Origin: Alteromonas sp. KUL49
GTDB lineage: Bacteria; Pseudomonadota; Gammaproteobacteria; Enterobacterales; Alteromonadaceae
Reading direction: 5' to 3'
DNA length: 56,226 bases
Assembly: GCF_006538345.1 (NCBI RefSeq)
Contig: NZ_BJKL01000014.1
Span: forward strand, 1 to 56,226
The notes beneath the pieces were generated by a model that worked only from the letters and a program-made list of their open reading frames with translations, was not told the DNA's origin and searched no databases. Of the stretch, positions 1-9,597 are shown piece by piece. The position numbers were made by a program, and so were the translations under genes. Positions within the stretch are counted from its first letter, which is position 1; every line of letters starts with the position of its first letter.

Positions 1-25
1 AAAACTAAACGACGCAGTGGAACGC

Positions 26-937
26 ATGTATCTTAACTATTTTGGGTTGAATGATAACCCATTCTCAATAGCGCCAAATCCCGACTACCTGTATATGAGC
101 CCAAGGCACAAAGAAGCCCTTGCGCATTTAACATTTGGCCTGCGTGAAAGTGGTGGCTTTGTTATGCTCACAGGAGAGGTTGGTACGGGCAAAACCACAG
201 TGTCGAGAAAGTTGCTGCAGCAATTACCCGATAACACGCAAGTGGCAATGATACTCAACCCCACGCTGTCTGCTTTAGAACTTTTGGCAACGGTGTGTGA
301 TGAATTAGGGCTCGCTTACGATGCAGACAAAGCCAGCCTTAAGTATTTTACTGATTTGATTTTGTCTAAATTGGCAGATAATCATCAGGCGAGTATGAAC
401 ACCGTACTGATGGTCGATGAGGCGCAGCATTTGTTACCAGAAGTGCTCGAACAGTTGCGGCTACTGACTAATCTTGAAACGAATCGGGAAAAGTTACTCA
501 AAGTGGTATTGATTGGTCAGCCCGAGTTACAGCAATTACTCAAGCGCAATGAATTAAGGCAGTTGGCACAGCGTATTACAGCTAGATATCATTTGTTGCC
601 GCTCACTGCGCCTGAAGTGTCATCCTACATTGCTCATCGCTTAAGTGTGGCTAATGGCGATATCAGTATCTTTGGTCGTTCGACCTTACGGGCGGTGCAT
701 CAAATTACTGGTGGCATTCCGCGAGTCATCAATTTGTTGTGTGACAGGGCTCTGACTCTCTCATTTACCAAGCAAAATGCGGTGGTTAAAAAATCGATAT
801 TTTTAGCGGCTGCTGAACAGATTTTAGGCGAAGATGTTGTTACTCAGCGTGTGCAAAACCAAAGGAAATGGTGGATGTTAAGTGCGTTTGCAGTGGCCAT
901 TGTTTGTGGCTACGGAATAGGAAGTTTGTATGTCTAA
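26..937 (+). CDS. gspA: GspA/ExeA-type AAA ATPase (T2SS accessory, short form)
   Basis: Inner-membrane AAA ATPase that with GspB helps build the type II secretion secretin through the cell wall (known for ExeA/ExeB). I place the start at ATG 26 (MYLNYFGL, the usual family N-terminus); a GTG at 17 is also in frame. Seen: Walker A GEVGTGKTT at about residues 50-58, a Walker B-like VLMVDEAQH near 130, and one hydrophobic segment at the very C-terminus. At 303 aa it ends right after that segment, whereas Aeromonas ExeA is much longer and has a periplasmic peptidoglycan-binding domain. It overlaps gspB by 8 bp. MshM of the MSHA pilus is a close relative, but the gspB neighbour favours gspA. Confidence 0.8.
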   Translation: MYLNYFGLNDNPFSIAPNPDYLYMSPRHKEALAHLTFGLRESGGFVMLTGEVGTGKTTVSRKLLQQLPDNTQVAMILNPTLSALELLATVCDELGLAYDADKASLKYFTDLILSKLADNHQASMNTVLMVDEAQHLLPEVLEQLRLLTNLETNREKLLKVVLIGQPELQQLLKRNELRQLAQRITARYHLLPLTAPEVSSYIAHRLSVANGDISIFGRSTLRAVHQITGGIPRVINLLCDRALTLSFTKQNAVVKKSIFLAAAEQILGEDVVTQRVQNQRKWWMLSAFAVAIVCGYGIGSLYV

Positions 938-1940
938 TCTAGTAGCGATAGCACAGTTAAAACCTGGAATGGTGATCCTTTCGATTACGCAACAAAACGG
1001 CCCGGTTAAAATTCGAAAGTCAGGATTGGTGACCAGTGATGCCATGGTGCAAGGCCTGATGGAAATGGGCGTTCAAGAAGTCGAAATCGATCCTGAACAA
1101 ACCGTTGAAATTGCACCAACCACACAGCACAGAACGCAAACCCAAGCGTTACTTCGCGGTGATAGAGATACTAACGCGCAAATAGATAATACCCTGTCTG
1201 AACAGTTTAATCGCAGCCTGTTTTTACCTACGGTACAAGGCTTGCCCTCAGTTTGGAAACGTTATGGAAAAGACGCTGCTGTTTATGCTGTGTTGATTGT
1301 GGGGGGGCTATGTATTGGTTACACCATAGCTACGTCTTCACAATGGTTGAGAGCATTCGAACCTATACCGGCAACGCGCATAGTACAGACAACTCCACCT
1401 TCAGTTGCTCCCAATCCAACGACAAGTGTTGCCCAGTTGCCGCCTGAGCAAACATTATCACCTGAGGTTAGCACGCAAGCTTCACTACCGGTGGAACAAA
1501 ATGAGGCAACGACAGAAGCTTTGCAGCAAGTAGTCTCCTCATCTGCACAAGATGAAGGACGAATTATCAACACTCAAGATGAGGACGATGTGCAAGTATC
1601 CCCAGAGTTACTTGCTCGGTTTAATGCTGCTATCGAAGCACTGGATACACCATCAACGTCTGAACCGCAGACACAAGCACCAGAAGTGAATGTTCATAAT
1701 GAACTACCTCGGGTAGACCAGCTCCCGGTGCGGCTAATGACTCGATTACCTACTATGAATTTCAGTGCTCATATGTATGCGTCACGCCCAAGTGATCGCT
1801 GGGTCAGAGTCAACGGAGCTCAAGCGGTCGAGGGAGATTGGATCGACGGTAAGGTTCAGATAGTCAACATTGAGGCACAGAAAGTAGTACTCTCCTTTGA
1901 AAACACCTTATTTACTATGGCTGCATTGACCGATTGGTAG
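930..1940 (+). CDS. gspB: GspB-like T2SS assembly protein with N-terminal DUF3391 domain
   Basis: 336 aa. Three parts are visible. Residues about 5-55 (LKPGM..., GLV, VEID) match the DUF3391 domain usually found at the N-terminus of HD-GYP proteins. A single membrane segment lies near residues 117-135, followed by a long Pro/Thr/Gln-rich linker. The C-terminal region from about 270 (LPTMNFSAHMYASRPSDRW, VEGDW, VVLSFE) is the T2SSB domain. The expected role is partner of GspA in placing the secretin. ATG 930 overlaps the gspA stop, so the two are co-translated. The DUF3391 fusion is unusual because the convergent neighbour carries the same domain. Confidence 0.8.
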   Translation: MSNLVAIAQLKPGMVILSITQQNGPVKIRKSGLVTSDAMVQGLMEMGVQEVEIDPEQTVEIAPTTQHRTQTQALLRGDRDTNAQIDNTLSEQFNRSLFLPTVQGLPSVWKRYGKDAAVYAVLIVGGLCIGYTIATSSQWLRAFEPIPATRIVQTTPPSVAPNPTTSVAQLPPEQTLSPEVSTQASLPVEQNEATTEALQQVVSSSAQDEGRIINTQDEDDVQVSPELLARFNAAIEALDTPSTSEPQTQAPEVNVHNELPRVDQLPVRLMTRLPTMNFSAHMYASRPSDRWVRVNGAQAVEGDWIDGKVQIVNIEAQKVVLSFENTLFTMAALTDW

Positions 1941-1954
1941 TGAGATGATTGTTC

Positions 1955-3151
1955 TTACTTGTCGGGCATTTGGTGAACAAAGACTTCTCGGAAGAACTTA
2001 CCTAGGTTGATGTTGAAGTCATCGGGCCTAACACCGGAGACGATTTCATCATCTACTAAGCTAAGGTCCAACCGTTTTATTTCGTTATAGTGGTTGGACG
2101 TGGCACTGTAGAATGTCATAACCACGGGGCTCAACATATCCTCTTTGCCTTGTTGGCTAACTATTCCCAATTTTCCACTTTTTAATCTGACAACAGATCC
2201 AACTGGGTGAACGCCGATACATTTGATAAATGTACTCACAAGGTTTTGGTCTAATGAGCTGTCTTTGCTAAGACGTTTCAGTGCTTGAGAGGGAGTAATA
2301 CTCTTTCTATAACAGCGGTTGGAGGTCATTGCATCGTAGGTGTCAATAATACCTGCGATTCTTGCAAACTCTGGAATATCATCACCTTCGATACCTCTTG
2401 GATAACCCGAACCATCAACCCTTTCATGATGGTTAGCAATAATCGATAGGGCAAGGTCGGAGATTTCACCGGATTGTTCCACTAAAGCCTGACCAATTTC
2501 GGTATGCATTTTCATCATTTCACGGTCGGCGGGCGTATACTCGCTAGTAGAGTTTCTAATATCCTCTGGCAGAGTAGACATTCCCACATCCATCAAAAGC
2601 GCGCCTAAACACGCTTCTTCGATAGTGTCGCGGTCGTATCCTAGATGTTCCAAAAACATACCCATAAGAATACTGCAGTTAATTGAGTGTTCGAGTAGGT
2701 AAGCATCGGCATTTTTGATCATGGTTAAACATGACAATGCATCGCGATTGTCGAACATACTTTCGATTAAACTTTGCGATAGATCTTCTAAAGGCTTTAG
2801 GTCTTTAGCAGCCCCGCGCTTAAGCGATTCAACAAAACCATTCTGTATGTTGACAGCATCGGTATACAAATCAGAAGCATTAGAGAGTGATGCCTTGCTA
2901 ATTGGCGGGCTCTGTTTAACTTCTGATTTTTCTGGGAGCGTTTCTTCTTCAACGGGAGGGGGAGGCGGTGCGATGGACGATTTACTGTAATCGACCTCAA
3001 CCACAAGTATCCCTTTGTCTTTTAACGAAGCAATAACCGACGTGGTTTTTACTAAGCCTTTAGAGCGCATTTTTAACGTACCACGTTGTTCTATCACCTG
3101 ATTTACATACATGCCAGGTTCGAGATCGTGAATGGGTACGTTTTTAAGCAT
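1955..3151 (-). CDS. DUF3391 / HD-GYP domain protein with degenerate HD motif
   Basis: 398 aa. An N-terminal DUF3391 domain (about 1-60) is followed by a Pro/Glu linker and an HD-GYP domain (about 140-330). HD-GYP proteins are known cyclic-di-GMP phosphodiesterases. Seen here: a first His (EHSINC), HTEIG, HHERVDGSGYP and IIDTYDAM are intact, but the canonical LLHDIGK reads LLMDVGM, so both the metal-binding His and the usual Lys are replaced by Met. Enzyme activity is therefore doubtful; a c-di-GMP sensing or structural role is possible. The stop lies 14 bp from the convergent gspB stop. Confidence 0.85.
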   Translation of the reverse strand: MLKNVPIHDLEPGMYVNQVIEQRGTLKMRSKGLVKTTSVIASLKDKGILVVEVDYSKSSIAPPPPPVEEETLPEKSEVKQSPPISKASLSNASDLYTDAVNIQNGFVESLKRGAAKDLKPLEDLSQSLIESMFDNRDALSCLTMIKNADAYLLEHSINCSILMGMFLEHLGYDRDTIEEACLGALLMDVGMSTLPEDIRNSTSEYTPADREMMKMHTEIGQALVEQSGEISDLALSIIANHHERVDGSGYPRGIEGDDIPEFARIAGIIDTYDAMTSNRCYRKSITPSQALKRLSKDSSLDQNLVSTFIKCIGVHPVGSVVRLKSGKLGIVSQQGKEDMLSPVVMTFYSATSNHYNEIKRLDLSLVDDEIVSGVRPDDFNINLGKFFREVFVHQMPDK

Positions 3152-3256
3152 GCTAGCTCCAAGGGGGAAATGATTAAACGTCGGCTAATAAACAATAGCG
3201 CAGTTTTTTTAAGTTTGTTGATAGCCTAACGACTATCAACATTAACTTATTTTAAC

Positions 3257-3865
3257 CTATAACCAGGCAGGTTGCTTGGCTTCAAACCCTTCAATTGTAT
3301 CGATAAGTGCAAGGGTTTGGCCTATTGCGTCAAGACCCTGAACAAGATTTACCTTATGGTGTTCCGCGATATCAAAAGTATAGCTGTGATCACCAAAGGT
3401 GACTGTTTGCGCTGGTAGATCAACAGTAATCTCTACCGAAGGGTTAGCCTGTACGTCGGCAAATAGCGTGTCCATTTGCTCGCTTGATAATGCCACGGGT
3501 ACTAACTGATTGTTGATACAGTTGCCATAGAAAATGTCTGCAAAGCTGGTGGCAATTACCGCGCTAAAACCGTAGTCAGTCAGTGACCATGGTGCGTGCT
3601 CACGGGAAGAGCCGCATCCAAAGTTTTCTCGAGCAAGTAGAATCGACGCACTCGCGTGTTCTGGTTTGTTTAACACAAACTCTGGATTAGGTTCTTTTTC
3701 TTCCAAATCCAAGTAACGCCAGTCGTGGAATAAGTGTTTTCCATAGCCTGCTCGGGTAACACTGGTTAGGAATTGCTTTGGAATGATTTGGTCCGTATCC
3801 ACGTTGGCTTGATCAAGTGGAACGGCACTTCCTGTGTGTTGCGTAAAGCCTTTTGTGTCTGTCAT
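3257..3865 (-). CDS. leuD: 3-isopropylmalate dehydratase small subunit
   Basis: 202 aa, the size of E. coli LeuD (about 201). It is the small subunit of the isomerase converting 2-isopropylmalate to 3-isopropylmalate in leucine synthesis. Family motifs: N-terminal [26 protein letters not shown], the swivelling-domain sequence [17 protein letters not shown], and [12 protein letters not shown]. It is the last gene of the operon, five bases after leuC. Confidence 0.96.
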   Translation of the reverse strand: MTDTKGFTQHTGSAVPLDQANVDTDQIIPKQFLTSVTRAGYGKHLFHDWRYLDLEEKEPNPEFVLNKPEHASASILLARENFGCGSSREHAPWSLTDYGFSAVIATSFADIFYGNCINNQLVPVALSSEQMDTLFADVQANPSVEITVDLPAQTVTFGDHSYTFDIAEHHKVNLVQGLDAIGQTLALIDTIEGFEAKQPAWL

Positions 3866-3870
3866 GTGGC

Positions 3871-5270
3871 TTACTCCTGAAAATCTCTAACATCTGCGAA
3901 ATAGCCTTTTAATGCAGCAGCCGCTGCCATGGCTGGACTCACCAAGTGGGTTCTTGCACCGCGACCCTGGCGACCTTCGAAGTTTCTGTTACTGGTAGAG
4001 GCGCAGCGATCACCAGCGACAAGTTTATCGTCGTTCATACCCAAACACATAGAACATCCTGGTAAGCGCCACTCAAAACCTGCGTCGGTAAAGACTTTGT
4101 CTAAGCCTTCGGCTTCCGCTTGAATCTTCACTGCACCTGAGCCTGGTACCACAATTGCGGTGACGTCTTGGGCGACCTTACCGTTGCGAGCAATATGCGC
4201 GGCTGAACGAAGATCTTCAATACGACCATTGGTGCACGAACCAATAAATACGTGATTAACGGGAATGTCGGCTAGCTTCTCACCTGGGTTTAATCCCATA
4301 TAATCCAGTGCTTTACGGGCACTTTCTTTCTCAATCGGATCACTAAAAGACTCTGGTGCAGGTACGGGAGCATCAACACCGATAACCTGACCTGGGTTTG
4401 TCCCCCAAGTGACTTGAGGTGCTATGTCTGCGGCTTCAAGGTTAACAACCGCGTCGAACTCTGCTCCATCATCGCTGTGTAGCGACTTCCAGTAGGTGAC
4501 TGCATCGCTCCATTTGTCGCCTGTTGGTGCGTACTCACGACCTTCTAAATAGTAAATGTAGTGTCATCAGGGGCGATTAAACCCGCTTTTGCACCCGCTT
4601 CAATACTCATGTTACAGATAGTCATACGCTCTTCCATAGACAGGCTACGGATGGCCTCGCCGGCGTACTCAATAACATAACCCGTAGCACCTGCGTGACC
4701 AATTTTACCAATAATGGCAAGGATAATGTCTTTTGCAGTAATACCTACAGGAAGTGCTCCATTTACATTGATAAGCATGGATTTAGCACGAGACTGCTTC
4801 AATGTTTGCGTGGCTAATACGTGCTCAACCTGAGAGGTACCAATACCAAAAGCGAGAGCGCCAAATGCACCGTGAGTTGCCGTGTGTGAGTCGCCACACA
4901 CCACCGTCATACCCGGTTGAATAAGGCCTAGTTCAGGCCCCATAACATGTACAATACCCTGCTTTTTGTGACCCACAGGGTAAAGTTTTATGCCATGGGC
5001 TTCACAATTGTTTGCAAGGGTTTGCAATTGGAGGGCGTTTTGTGGGCCACAGGCATCAATGGCTAAGGAGCGTGTTGAAATACTGTGATCCATAGTACCT
5101 ATAGTGCGGTCAGGACGACGTACTTTGCGTCCTTTCTCGTTTAATCCTGCGAACGCTTGCGGTGATGTCACTTCGTGAATAAGGTGACGGTCAATGTATA
5201 GTAAGCTGTCGTCACCGACCTGTTCGATAACATGTGCTTCAAATACTTTGTCGTATAAGGTCTTGGCCAT
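3871..5270 (-). CDS. leuC: 3-isopropylmalate dehydratase large subunit, interrupted by a 1-base frameshift
   Basis: Aconitase-family [4Fe-4S] large subunit partnering LeuD. The start is ATG 5270 ([14 protein letters not shown]). The first frame runs through [25 protein letters not shown] to about codon 240, then hits TAG at 4545. The next frame picks up immediately with YLEGREYAP and continues through [10 protein letters not shown] and CSMCLGMN (cluster cysteines) to 3871. Adding one base near 4553-4556, where the minus strand reads TTT and probably should read TTTT, gives 466 aa, the E. coli LeuC length. Leucine operon genes on both sides are intact. A sequencing error is more likely than a real lesion. 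Confidence 0.93.
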
Positions 5271-5274
5271 GGTC

Positions 5275-6372
<1,098 letters not shown>

Positions 6373-7932
6373 TTACACTCCTGAAACACGTACTTGTTGA
6401 TTTTTCTGCTGGTCAATTTGGTCAGCCAAATAGGTATTGTTCAATACAAAAATAAGGGCTTTTACGCCAGCTTCTACAATGTCTGTCGCCAATCCAATAC
6501 CATGGAATCGACGTCCGTTATAAGTGGCAATCACACTAACTTGAGCAAGGGCGTCTGCGCCTTCACCTTTTGAGTCAAGTTTAAAGTCAACCACTTCGAT
6601 ATCTTGATGGCCGAGAATGGCTAATATGGCGTTGTACGCGGCATCAACAGGGCCATTACCAATACTTGATTGGGTAATTTCTTCACTACCGACTTTTAAA
6701 GTGACGGTAGCACTTGGAATAATTTCTTTGCCTGAGTTGGCTTGTAAATAAAGCAGTTGATAGTGCGCTTGATCGTGCTTTTGTTTATCAAAGAACAACA
6801 GCGCTTCTAAGTCATAATCGTAGACCTGCCCTTTTTTGTCTGCCAACTGCAAAAAGGCCGCATAAACTGCTTCTAAATCGTACTCATCGCTACTGTATCC
6901 GAGTTCGGTCAAGCGATGTTTAATTACATGACGCCCCGAGCGAGAAGTCAGGTTCAAGTTGTTTTTATTAATACCGACACTTTCCGGTGTCATTATCTCG
7001 TAGGTGTTTTGCGCTTTTAAGACACCGTCTTGGTGAATACCCGACGAGTGACTGAAGGCGTTAGCACCAACAATGGCTTTGTTGGCTTGAACAGGCATAT
7101 TGCACAGCTGACTAACAAGCTTTGATGTACGAGAGATTTCCGTTGCATTAATATTGGTATCGATACCTAGCATGCCCTTACGAGTTTGCAAAATCATTGC
7201 TATTTCTTCTAACGATGCATTACCCGCTCGCTCGCCAATACCATTGATAGTACATTCAACTTGTCTCGCGCCTTGCTCTACCGCAGCCAACGAGTTGGCA
7301 ACCGCTAATCCCAGGTCATTGTGGCAATGCACAGAGATAGTTGCTTTATCAATATTCGGAACACGATTGAACAATTGCTGGATAATTCCGCCAAACTCTG
7401 TTGGCGTGGTGTAACCTACGGTATCTGGAATATTAACTGTGGTAGCACCTGCGTTAATTGCTGACTCGACCATGCGACACAAATAATCGATATGAGTTCG
7501 CCCAGCATCTTCGCAGGAGAATTCCACATCGTCGGTATATTTACGGGCGTGTTTAACTGCAGCCACAGCCATTTCGACGATTTCGTCTTGTGACTTTCTT
7601 AGTTTAGCACCTACATGAATTTCTGAGGTCGCAATAAAGGTGTGAATTCTGAAGTGCTCAGCAACACTAAGTGCCTGACCACAGGCATCAATATCTCCAG
7701 CGAGTGCCCGAGACAAACCACACACCGTCGAATTCTTTACTTCTCGAGCGATCATCTGCACTGATTCAAAATCACCCGGCGATGATACGGGGAAGCCAGC
7801 TTCAATAATGTCCACGCCTAACCGTTCGAGTGCGAGAGCGATCTGCAACTTTTCTTTAGCACTTAGGCTCGCAGGCAATGCCTGTTCACCATCTCGCAAA
7901 GTGGTATCAAATATTTTTACTTGATTTGTCAT
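6373..7932 (-). CDS. leuA: 2-isopropylmalate synthase
   Basis: 519 aa, first committed enzyme of leucine synthesis (acetyl-CoA plus 2-ketoisovalerate). Seen: [16 protein letters not shown] near the N-terminus, the metal-binding HCHNDLG motif, GIGERAGNA, and a C-terminal LeuA dimer/regulatory domain from about residue 390 that in this family binds leucine for feedback inhibition. It is the first structural gene of the operon and lies downstream of the leader peptide and attenuator at 7955-8070. Confidence 0.97.
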   Translation of the reverse strand: MTNQVKIFDTTLRDGEQALPASLSAKEKLQIALALERLGVDIIEAGFPVSSPGDFESVQMIAREVKNSTVCGLSRALAGDIDACGQALSVAEHFRIHTFIATSEIHVGAKLRKSQDEIVEMAVAAVKHARKYTDDVEFSCEDAGRTHIDYLCRMVESAINAGATTVNIPDTVGYTTPTEFGGIIQQLFNRVPNIDKATISVHCHNDLGLAVANSLAAVEQGARQVECTINGIGERAGNASLEEIAMILQTRKGMLGIDTNINATEISRTSKLVSQLCNMPVQANKAIVGANAFSHSSGIHQDGVLKAQNTYEIMTPESVGINKNNLNLTSRSGRHVIKHRLTELGYSSDEYDLEAVYAAFLQLADKKGQVYDYDLEALLFFDKQKHDQAHYQLLYLQANSGKEIIPSATVTLKVGSEEITQSSIGNGPVDAAYNAILAILGHQDIEVVDFKLDSKGEGADALAQVSVIATYNGRRFHGIGLATDIVEAGVKALIFVLNNTYLADQIDQQKNQQVRVSGV

Positions 7933-7954
7933 GACGCTCTCTCATTGTGAAGTT

Positions 7955-7985
7955 AAAAAAAAACCCCGTGCGATGCACGGGTTTT
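7955..7985 (-). terminator. leu operon attenuator terminator
   Basis: On the minus strand a 7-bp G/C-rich stem, CCCGTGC (7975-7981) / GCACGGG (7965-7971) with a 3-nt loop, is followed by nine U residues (A-run 7955-7963). It sits between the leader peptide and leuA. The same GCACGGG occurs again at the end of leuL (plus-strand CCCGTGC, 8014-8020), so the middle segment can pair with either copy. That is the structure expected of a ribosome-controlled attenuator. Confidence 0.9.
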
Positions 7986-8010
7986 TGTGTGATTTGTTGC
8001 TAGATGCAAT

Positions 8011-8070
8011 CTACCCGTGCAGTCTTGCTGCCATGAGGAGTAGAGTTGTCAGTAGAATGCGTGAGTTCAT
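8011..8070 (-). CDS. leuL: leu operon leader peptide
   Basis: A 19-codon open frame starting ATG 8070: MNSRILLTTLLLMAARLHG. Six codons are leucine (CTA, CTG, CTA, CTC, CTC, CTG), with five in an eight-codon block. The last codons (CTG CAC GGG) contain the GCACGGG segment that is repeated in the downstream terminator. Position, Leu richness and overlap with the RNA switch identify it as the leader peptide. A ribosome stalled for leucine would leave segment 1 free; one reaching the stop codon would cover it. Confidence 0.93.
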   Translation of the reverse strand: MNSRILLTTLLLMAARLHG

Positions 8071-8106
8071 TTACGCTTCGCCAGTGCACCTTCAAGTTAT
8101 GCCGAC

Positions 8107-8135
8107 AATGTAACCAGTAGTGGGGAACAGGTCAA
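8107..8135 (-). promoter_or_regulatory. probable leu operon promoter
   Basis: Minus strand: TTGACC (8130-8135), 17-bp spacer, TACATT (8107-8112). This places the start of transcription some 30 nt upstream of leuL. It is a good sigma-70 match in the expected place; not experimentally supported. Confidence 0.6.
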
Positions 8136-8364
8136 CCTTTAGTTAGCAATAATAACTATAATTTTTGATTATAAAGTGTGACATTTCGCGGGAGGGTAAA
8201 TTTATCCTAATTTTCAGGGTGAATATGGAGTGATAATCGTTTTTTATCGGATAAAGTTGCTATTTCTCTGTATTACTAGGATGTTTATCCTAAACAGTCG
8301 CGAATCTAAATGGTGAAAAGTTGCTATTGGGTGGGGTTTTTATCTACTATTTTTGACTAGTTAT
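8136..8364. other. gene-free AT-rich stretch upstream of leu promoter
   Basis: No convincing gene. The sequence TTTATCCTAA occurs twice, at 8201-8210 and 8284-8293, the second copy inside a short palindrome (TAGGAT...ATCCTA). These could be binding sites for an activator of the leu operon, but there is no independent support. Confidence 0.3.
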
Positions 8365-9039
8365 TCACTTTTTGGCTCGTAGTGTAAAACCTTTCCAATT
8401 GATTTGGGTTGATAATCGCATTTCTCTGAGTTGCAGAGAGCGGTTTATACCCTTTCCTTTGTGTCGCCACGTATGTCCACAACAAGCTGCTGTTAAATTG
8501 GCCTTACTCGGCTTAAGTAACGCTTTGCTGATGTGTTTATTGTCATCTGGAGTGAGTTGTTCACCACGAAAGTCAAACCAGCCATGCTTATTTAAATGAA
8601 CGCCTTCACTGGGCAAAGAGATCTTGTCAATCGCATCAAGCTCGATATGTTTGCCCTCCATTGATTCTATGAGAACCGGCAATACCAAACCATAATCCGC
8701 GTATTTAACCAGCCAGCTAAACAATATGTCGGGTGTTTTGTTGGTGTTGGGGCATTGAGTCGCTTGCTTGGCAAACCAACTGCCATTATGAGCATCGATG
8801 GCTAGGGGAGAGGAGTTGTCGAGTAAAAAGCGCGCTACGCTGCGAACATGATAGGGTAGGCCACCAACTTTTCTTCGCATGATAGAAATATTGTTAGGAC
8901 TATTATGCGCCAAATACAATAACTCCCTCTCGTACAGCGCCGTACATATTTCAGCAAACTGTGGATGCGAGCTACTCAGCTCCCCAGATTCTTCGAAAAA
9001 GCCAGATTGCAAATCAGTCTGATCGCCAGAGTTAACCAT
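8365..9039 (-). CDS. conserved-looking protein of unknown function
   Basis: 224 aa. I do not recognise the family. It has no signal peptide or membrane segment, is soluble in composition, and its C-terminal third is basic (CCGHTWRHKGKG, RSLQLREMRL). A central part (PDILFSWLVKYADYGLVLPVL, IELDAIDKI) looks folded. It stands alone between the leu operon control region and a TonB-dependent receptor, transcribed away from the latter. ATG 9039 is the first in-frame start; a later Met is possible. Confidence 0.6.
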   Translation of the reverse strand: MVNSGDQTDLQSGFFEESGELSSSHPQFAEICTALYERELLYLAHNSPNNISIMRRKVGGLPYHVRSVARFLLDNSSPLAIDAHNGSWFAKQATQCPNTNKTPDILFSWLVKYADYGLVLPVLIESMEGKHIELDAIDKISLPSEGVHLNKHGWFDFRGEQLTPDDNKHISKALLKPSKANLTAACCGHTWRHKGKGINRSLQLREMRLSTQINWKGFTLRAKK

Positions 9040-9597
9040 AAATACGGATGGAGTTTGGTTGATTTTTCTTCAATGTCGTCACCCTATCAGGATTTTCTCA
9101 CATTAGCTAGCGGCCGAGTAACGCCAGAACACAGGAAAAGCTTTGCTATAGTTTGAATGGCAAGTTGAATAGTTTTTACATTTTGGTTTTTGTAAGACCA
9201 ATTTTGTGTGTTGGTAGATGTTAGAGCACATATTAAGACTATTTAGAATAGTCTTAAATGTATTGTTTAACATTTTGGTTAACCAGGCTTTATAGCTTCT
9301 ATATATGTATTGATAAATTTTTAAATTCTTGTTTTTTATGGTTTAAATTTTATTTATGGATTATTGGTATACCTTTTTGTGTTTGTTTTTAAAGTATTGG
9401 TATGGCCAATATGTTAAATTTGTTAAAAAAATATCTCGTTAAAGATTGACCAATTTTTATTTTTGGCATATTTTGTAATAACCTTGTAAACCTGTTGTGA
9501 GGTTCTTGGTTTTCAAGGTAAGTCGTTAGCACATTTAATACGGTTAAAATGGGCAAGTGAATTGGTTGTCCATTTTGTGCCGAAAAGGAACACACAC
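9040..9597. promoter_or_regulatory. long AT-rich regulatory region upstream of the TonB-dependent receptor
   Basis: No gene is supported. It holds several palindromes: a perfect 11-bp inverted repeat with 3-nt loop (9233-9257), TGGTTAACCA (9276-9285), ATTGGTATACC (9363-9373), ATTGGTATGGCCAAT (9396-9410) and ATTGACCAAT (9445-9454). The two ATTGGTAT copies are 33 bp apart, about three helical turns. The receptor's ribosome site (AAAGGAAC) precedes ATG 9598. Confidence 0.5.
9233..9257. repeat. perfect 11-bp inverted repeat
   Basis: TTAAGACTATT, 3 nt (TAG), AATAGTCTTAA. Perfect arms in an AT-rich region; there is no U-tract that would make it a clear terminator. It could be an operator for either the orphan gene at 8365-9039 or the receptor, or a transcript hairpin. 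Confidence 0.6.

Noticed and set aside
1..937. MSHA pilus gene mshM
   Set aside because: The following gene has a GspB C-terminal domain and not the MshN TPR protein.
3216..3240. Terminator after leuD from the inverted repeat GTTGATAG...CTATCAAC
   Set aside because: The stem is AT-rich and short and is not followed by a U-tract on the leu strand, so support is weak.
4299..4545. LeuC as two separate proteins or programmed frameshift
   Set aside because: The break lies at a short run with no slippery heptamer or following structure that I can see, and five other genes show the same type of indel.
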